Shown here in pieces: positions 61,099-64,000 of a stretch of DNA of 64,000 nucleotides. The notes beneath the pieces are model-generated. The model saw only the letters and a list, made by a program, of their open reading frames with translations, was not told where the DNA came from and searched no databases. Source of the DNA: Streptomyces sp. XY006 (GTDB taxonomy: Bacteria; Actinomycetota; Actinomycetes; Streptomycetales; Streptomycetaceae); the NCBI RefSeq assembly GCF_002237655.1, contig NZ_NOKT01000007.1:1-64000 (forward strand). The letters are read 5' to 3'. The translations under genes were made by a program, and so were the position numbers. Position 1 is the first letter of the stretch, and each line of letters opens with the position of its first letter.

Positions 61099-61854
61099 TT
61101 GGTACTACTGCTCTTCGTGGACTTCGACCCCGGCCTCGCCGCGCTCCGCCCGCTCGGCGGTTTCTTCGTGCTGCGCACGGACGCGGGGGCGGCCGGGCCT
61201 CTTCCCACTCTCGCACAGGCCTACGCCGCCGGGGCAGCGGACGAGGCCGGAAATCCGCTGAGTTTCCGCGTCCGCAAGGTCGCGCACGCCCTGGGCGCCC
61301 CCGAGTTGCGTGTGGCCGCCTCCGTGGCCCACCAGGGACTCGCGGCCCGGCTCTGGTCGATCGCCCTGGGCTGCGCGGTCGTGTACGGCGGCGTGCCCGA
61401 CCTGGACGCCCGGCACCTGCGCTGGGACCCCGACGGCAGCGCGCCGGACGACCTGTGGCTGACCGGCGTACGGCCGCTTCCCGCGGAGCCGGAGCGCCTC
61501 GCCGAGGTCGTCCTGGACGGCCACCTCGCCCCGCTGGCGACGGCCCTGCGCGTCCACCACCGCCTCGCCCCGGGGCTGCTGCGGGGCAACGCCGCCTCGG
61601 CGCTGGCGGGCGCCGCGCGGGAACTGGACCGCTGGGCCCGGCGCCACGGCCGTCCCGACAGCGCCGCCCTGGCCCGCTCCCTGGCCGCGCGCCTCCTGGC
61701 CCACCCGCAGCTCACCGGCGCCGGAACCCTCACCGGCACGGCGTTCCGGCGGCGCAGCTGCTGCCTGTACTACCGGGTGCCCGGCGGGGGCGTCTGCGGC
61801 GACTGTTGTTTCCCGCGGCCGCCCCGCTCTTCCCCACGCGCCCCATCTGGGTGA
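61099..61854 (+). CDS. FhuF-like ferric-siderophore reductase/(2Fe-2S) protein
   Basis: About 251 aa. The C-terminal motif RRSCCLYYRVPGGGVCGDCCF (Cys-Cys, spacer of ten, Cys-x2-Cys) is the FhuF [2Fe-2S] site. The N-terminal part contains LAARLWSIALGCAVVYG, also family-like. The start is uncertain: TTG at 61099 has AGGGG upstream, GTG at 61117 begins nearer the conserved region. No siderophore genes are adjacent. Ends 39 bp before glgA. Confidence 0.85.
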   Translation: MVLLLFVDFDPGLAALRPLGGFFVLRTDAGAAGPLPTLAQAYAAGAADEAGNPLSFRVRKVAHALGAPELRVAASVAHQGLAARLWSIALGCAVVYGGVPDLDARHLRWDPDGSAPDDLWLTGVRPLPAEPERLAEVVLDGHLAPLATALRVHHRLAPGLLRGNAASALAGAARELDRWARRHGRPDSAALARSLAARLLAHPQLTGAGTLTGTAFRRRSCCLYYRVPGGGVCGDCCFPRPPRSSPRAPSG

Positions 61855-61893
61855 CCATGAAAGGGAACGGCCGCTGAGAGCAGGGAGTTGCGG

Positions 61894-63045
61894 GTGCGCG
61901 TCGGACTGCTGACCCGGGAGTACCCGCCGGACGTGTACGGCGGTGCCGGCGTCCACGTGGAGTTCCTGGCCCGGGAGCTCAGACCCCTGGTCGACCTGGA
62001 CGTGCACTGCTGGGGCGAGGGCCGCGCCGACGGTGTGCTGCGCCACCGCCCGTGGCCCGCGCTCGACGGCGCCAACGACGCGCTGCGCACGTTCTCCGTC
62101 GACCTGGCGATGGCCGCCGCCCTGGAGGGCCGCGAGCTGGTGCACTCCCACACCTGGTACGCCAACCTCGGCGGCCACCTCGCCAAGCTGCTGTACGGCA
62201 TCCCGCACGTGATGACCGCGCACTCCCTGGAGCCCCTGCGCCCCTGGAAGGCCGAGCAGCTCGGCGGCGGCTACGAGCTGTCCAGCTGGGCCGAGCGCAC
62301 CGCGATCGAGTCCGCCGACGCGGTGATCGCCGTCTCCGGGGCGATGCGCGAGGACATTCTCGGCTGCTACCCGGCGCTGGACCCGGACAAGGTCCACGTC
62401 GTGCACAACGGCATCGACACGAGCCTGTACCGGCCCGACCACGGCACGGACGCGCTGGACCGGATCGGCCTGGACCGCTCGCGCCCGTACGTGCTGTTCG
62501 TCGGCCGCATCACCCGGCAGAAGGGCGTGCCCCATCTGCTGCGCGCGGTGCGGGACATCGACCCGGCCGCCCAGGTCGTGCTGTGCGCCGGCGCACCCGA
62601 CACGCCGGAGATCGACCGGGAGTTCCGGGAGCTGTTCGCGGAGCTGAGCGAGGTCCGCGACGGGGTGCACTGGATCCCGAGGATGCTGCCGCGCCCCGAG
62701 GTCATCCAGCTCCTGACGCATGCCGCGCTGTTCGTCTGCCCCTCGGTGTACGAGCCGCTGGGCATCGTGAACCTGGAGGCGATGGCCTGCGGCACGCCCG
62801 TGGTGGCCTCGGCGGTCGGCGGCATCCCCGAGGTCGTGGACGACGGCAGGACCGGCCTGCTCGTCCCGGCCGGCGACGGCTTCGAGGCGGGGCTGGCCCG
62901 GGCCATGGACACCGTCCTCGGCGATCCGCCGGCCGCGCGGCGGATGGGCGAGGCCGGGCGGGAGCGCGCGGTCGGCGAGTTCGGCTGGGACGCGGTGGCC
63001 CGCCGCACGGTCCGGCTCTACGAGGAGATCGTCAAACAGGCTTAG
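61894..63045 (+). CDS. glgA: Glycogen synthase / alpha-maltose-1-phosphate synthase, GT4
   Basis: 383 aa. GT4 glycosyltransferase of the actinobacterial GlgA/GlgM type: REYPPDVYGGAGVHVEFLARELR with the nucleotide-sugar Gly loop, HSHTWYANLGG, HVVHNGIDTSLY, FVGRITRQKG and the EPLGIVNLEAMACGTPVVAS donor-binding block with its Glu pair. In actinobacteria this protein uses ADP-glucose to make maltose 1-phosphate or extend glucan. GTG at 61894 with GGGAG 6 bases upstream is the best start. It is 51 bp before glgC, same strand. Confidence 0.94.
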   Translation: MRVGLLTREYPPDVYGGAGVHVEFLARELRPLVDLDVHCWGEGRADGVLRHRPWPALDGANDALRTFSVDLAMAAALEGRELVHSHTWYANLGGHLAKLLYGIPHVMTAHSLEPLRPWKAEQLGGGYELSSWAERTAIESADAVIAVSGAMREDILGCYPALDPDKVHVVHNGIDTSLYRPDHGTDALDRIGLDRSRPYVLFVGRITRQKGVPHLLRAVRDIDPAAQVVLCAGAPDTPEIDREFRELFAELSEVRDGVHWIPRMLPRPEVIQLLTHAALFVCPSVYEPLGIVNLEAMACGTPVVASAVGGIPEVVDDGRTGLLVPAGDGFEAGLARAMDTVLGDPPAARRMGEAGRERAVGEFGWDAVARRTVRLYEEIVKQA

Positions 63046-63096
63046 TGGGTACCCCCTAGGGGCAGGCATCGGGAAAGAGGCGTGAGGGGAGCGGCC

Positions 63097-64000
63097 ATGC
63101 GTGGTGGTGGTCCTTCGGTCCTGGGGATCGTGCTGGCGGGCGGCGAGGGCAAGCGGCTGATGCCCCTGACCGCGGACCGTGCCAAACCGGCGGTGACCTT
63201 CGGCGGCACGTACCGCCTGGTCGACTTCGTCCTGTCCAACCTGGTCAACGCCGATGTGCTGCGCATCTGCGTCCTGACGCAGTACAAGTCGCACTCGCTG
63301 GACCGGCACATCACCACCACCTGGCGGATGTCCAACCTGCTCGGCAACTACGTCACGCCCGTCCCCGCCCAGCAGCGCCTCGGCCCCCGCTGGTACCTGG
63401 GCAGCGCCGACGCGATCCTGCAGTCCCTCAACCTGATCTACGACGAGCGCCCCGAGTACGTCGCCGTCTTCGGCGCCGACCACGTCTACCGCATGGACCC
63501 GCGCCAGATGCTCGCCCAGCACATCGAGAGCGGTGCGGGCGTGACGGTCGCCGGGATCCGGGTGCCGCGCACGGAGTCCTCGGCGTTCGGCGTGATCACG
63601 CCCGGCTCGGACGGGCAGACGGTGGAGCGCTTCCTGGAGAAGCCGTCCGCCCCGCCCGGTCTCCCGGACGACCCCAACTGCGTCTTCGCCTCGATGGGCA
63701 ACTACATCTTCACCACCAAGGCCCTCATCGAGGCGCTCAAGCGGGACGCCGAGGACGAGTCCTCCGTGCACGACATGGGCGGTTCGATCCTGCCCCAGCT
63801 CACCGACCGGGGCGAGGCCGCGCTGTACGACTTCAGCGCCAACCACGTGCCCGGCGAGACCAGCCGCGACCAGGGCTACTGGCGGGACGTCGGGACGCTG
63901 GACGCCTACTACGAGGCGCACATGGACCTGATCGCCGAGCGCCCCGCGTTCAACCTGTACAACCGCAGCTGGCCGATCTACACGCACTCGTACCAGCTCT
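63097..64000 (+). CDS. glgC: Glucose-1-phosphate adenylyltransferase (3' end outside window)
   Basis: 301 codons visible of about 400. ATG at 63097 with GAGGGGA upstream. Nucleotidyltransferase motif [21 protein letters not shown], then [14 protein letters not shown], the ADP-glucose-forming [24 protein letters not shown], and [19 protein letters not shown]. Makes ADP-glucose for the adjacent synthase. The frame is open to the last base, so the gene runs off the right edge. Confidence 0.97.
   Translation, partial: MRGGGPSVLGIVLAGGEGKRLMPLTADRAKPAVTFGGTYRLVDFVLSNLVNADVLRICVLTQYKSHSLDRHITTTWRMSNLLGNYVTPVPAQQRLGPRWYLGSADAILQSLNLIYDERPEYVAVFGADHVYRMDPRQMLAQHIESGAGVTVAGIRVPRTESSAFGVITPGSDGQTVERFLEKPSAPPGLPDDPNCVFASMGNYIFTTKALIEALKRDAEDESSVHDMGGSILPQLTDRGEAALYDFSANHVPGETSRDQGYWRDVGTLDAYYEAHMDLIAERPAFNLYNRSWPIYTHSYQL

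Overview
The window is high-GC actinobacterial DNA, almost certainly from a Streptomyces. It shows a very high third-position GC content, GTG/TTG starts, TTA codons as a rare exception, a modular PKS/NRPS cluster, and typical streptomycete flanks (PknB-type kinase, DUF2267, panD, gnd, Rpf/LysM/M23 protein, glgA-glgC).

Region 1 (1-47,168) is most of a hybrid polyketide-nonribosomal peptide cluster, entered in the middle on the left. 1-5,577: the end of an NRPS (adenylation domain with embedded methyltransferase, carrier, thioesterase), a type II thioesterase and a P450. 5,655-9,618: an aminotransferase and two Fe(II)/2-oxoglutarate oxygenases (PhyH type and proline-3-hydroxylase type). 10,054-34,228: one long operon with a free-standing carrier protein, a P450, an alpha/beta-hydrolase whose nucleophile is Cys, four PKS proteins (KSQ loading; KS-AT-DH-KR-ACP; KS-AT-DH-ER-KR-ACP; KS-AT-ACP) and a C-A*-PCP NRPS whose A domain is degenerate. 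34,486-36,629: ornithine/lysine N-hydroxylase and another thioesterase. Then come an MmpL exporter, a catalytically dead IS701-type transposase relative with two TTA codons, an LmbU-family regulator, an arginine dihydrolase-like enzyme, a PaiB/KtzT-type piperazate synthase, a secreted beta-lactamase homologue lacking its catalytic residues, and a rifampicin-monooxygenase-like flavoprotein.

How they fit: arginine to ornithine to N5-hydroxyornithine to piperazate is encoded by three genes. The PKS order predicts a propionyl starter, an alkylmalonyl unit (AT motif VPGH) kept as a beta-alcohol, a fully reduced malonyl unit and an unreduced methylmalonyl unit. That chain can close to a tetrahydropyran hemiketal. 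This is the hallmark of the azinothricin/polyoxypeptin family of piperazate cyclodepsipeptides, and I infer a member of that family. A beta-hydroxylated amino acid is probably made on the free carrier protein (P450) and handed by the Cys hydrolase to the C-A*-PCP protein.

A palindrome, TGTCCCG-N4-CGGGACA, occurs five times, each time in a non-coding gap in front of cluster genes. Three copies end 163-170 bp before the next start codon. It marks a shared regulon, plausibly of the LmbU-type protein, and reaches the flavoprotein at 45.6 kb, which I take as the right part of the cluster.

Region 2 (47,169-64,000) looks like chromosomal flank: Ser/Thr kinase, a hypothetical protein, a class II UvrA, aldo/keto reductase, DUF2267, DJ-1/PfpI, panD, GNAT, a Pro-rich small protein, gnd, a cell-wall lytic protein, an EamA transporter, an FhuF-like protein, glgA and the start of glgC. 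Missing from the window are the other NRPS modules, the A domain that charges the free carrier protein, the alkylmalonyl-CoA supply genes, and any MbtH protein. They probably lie to the left.
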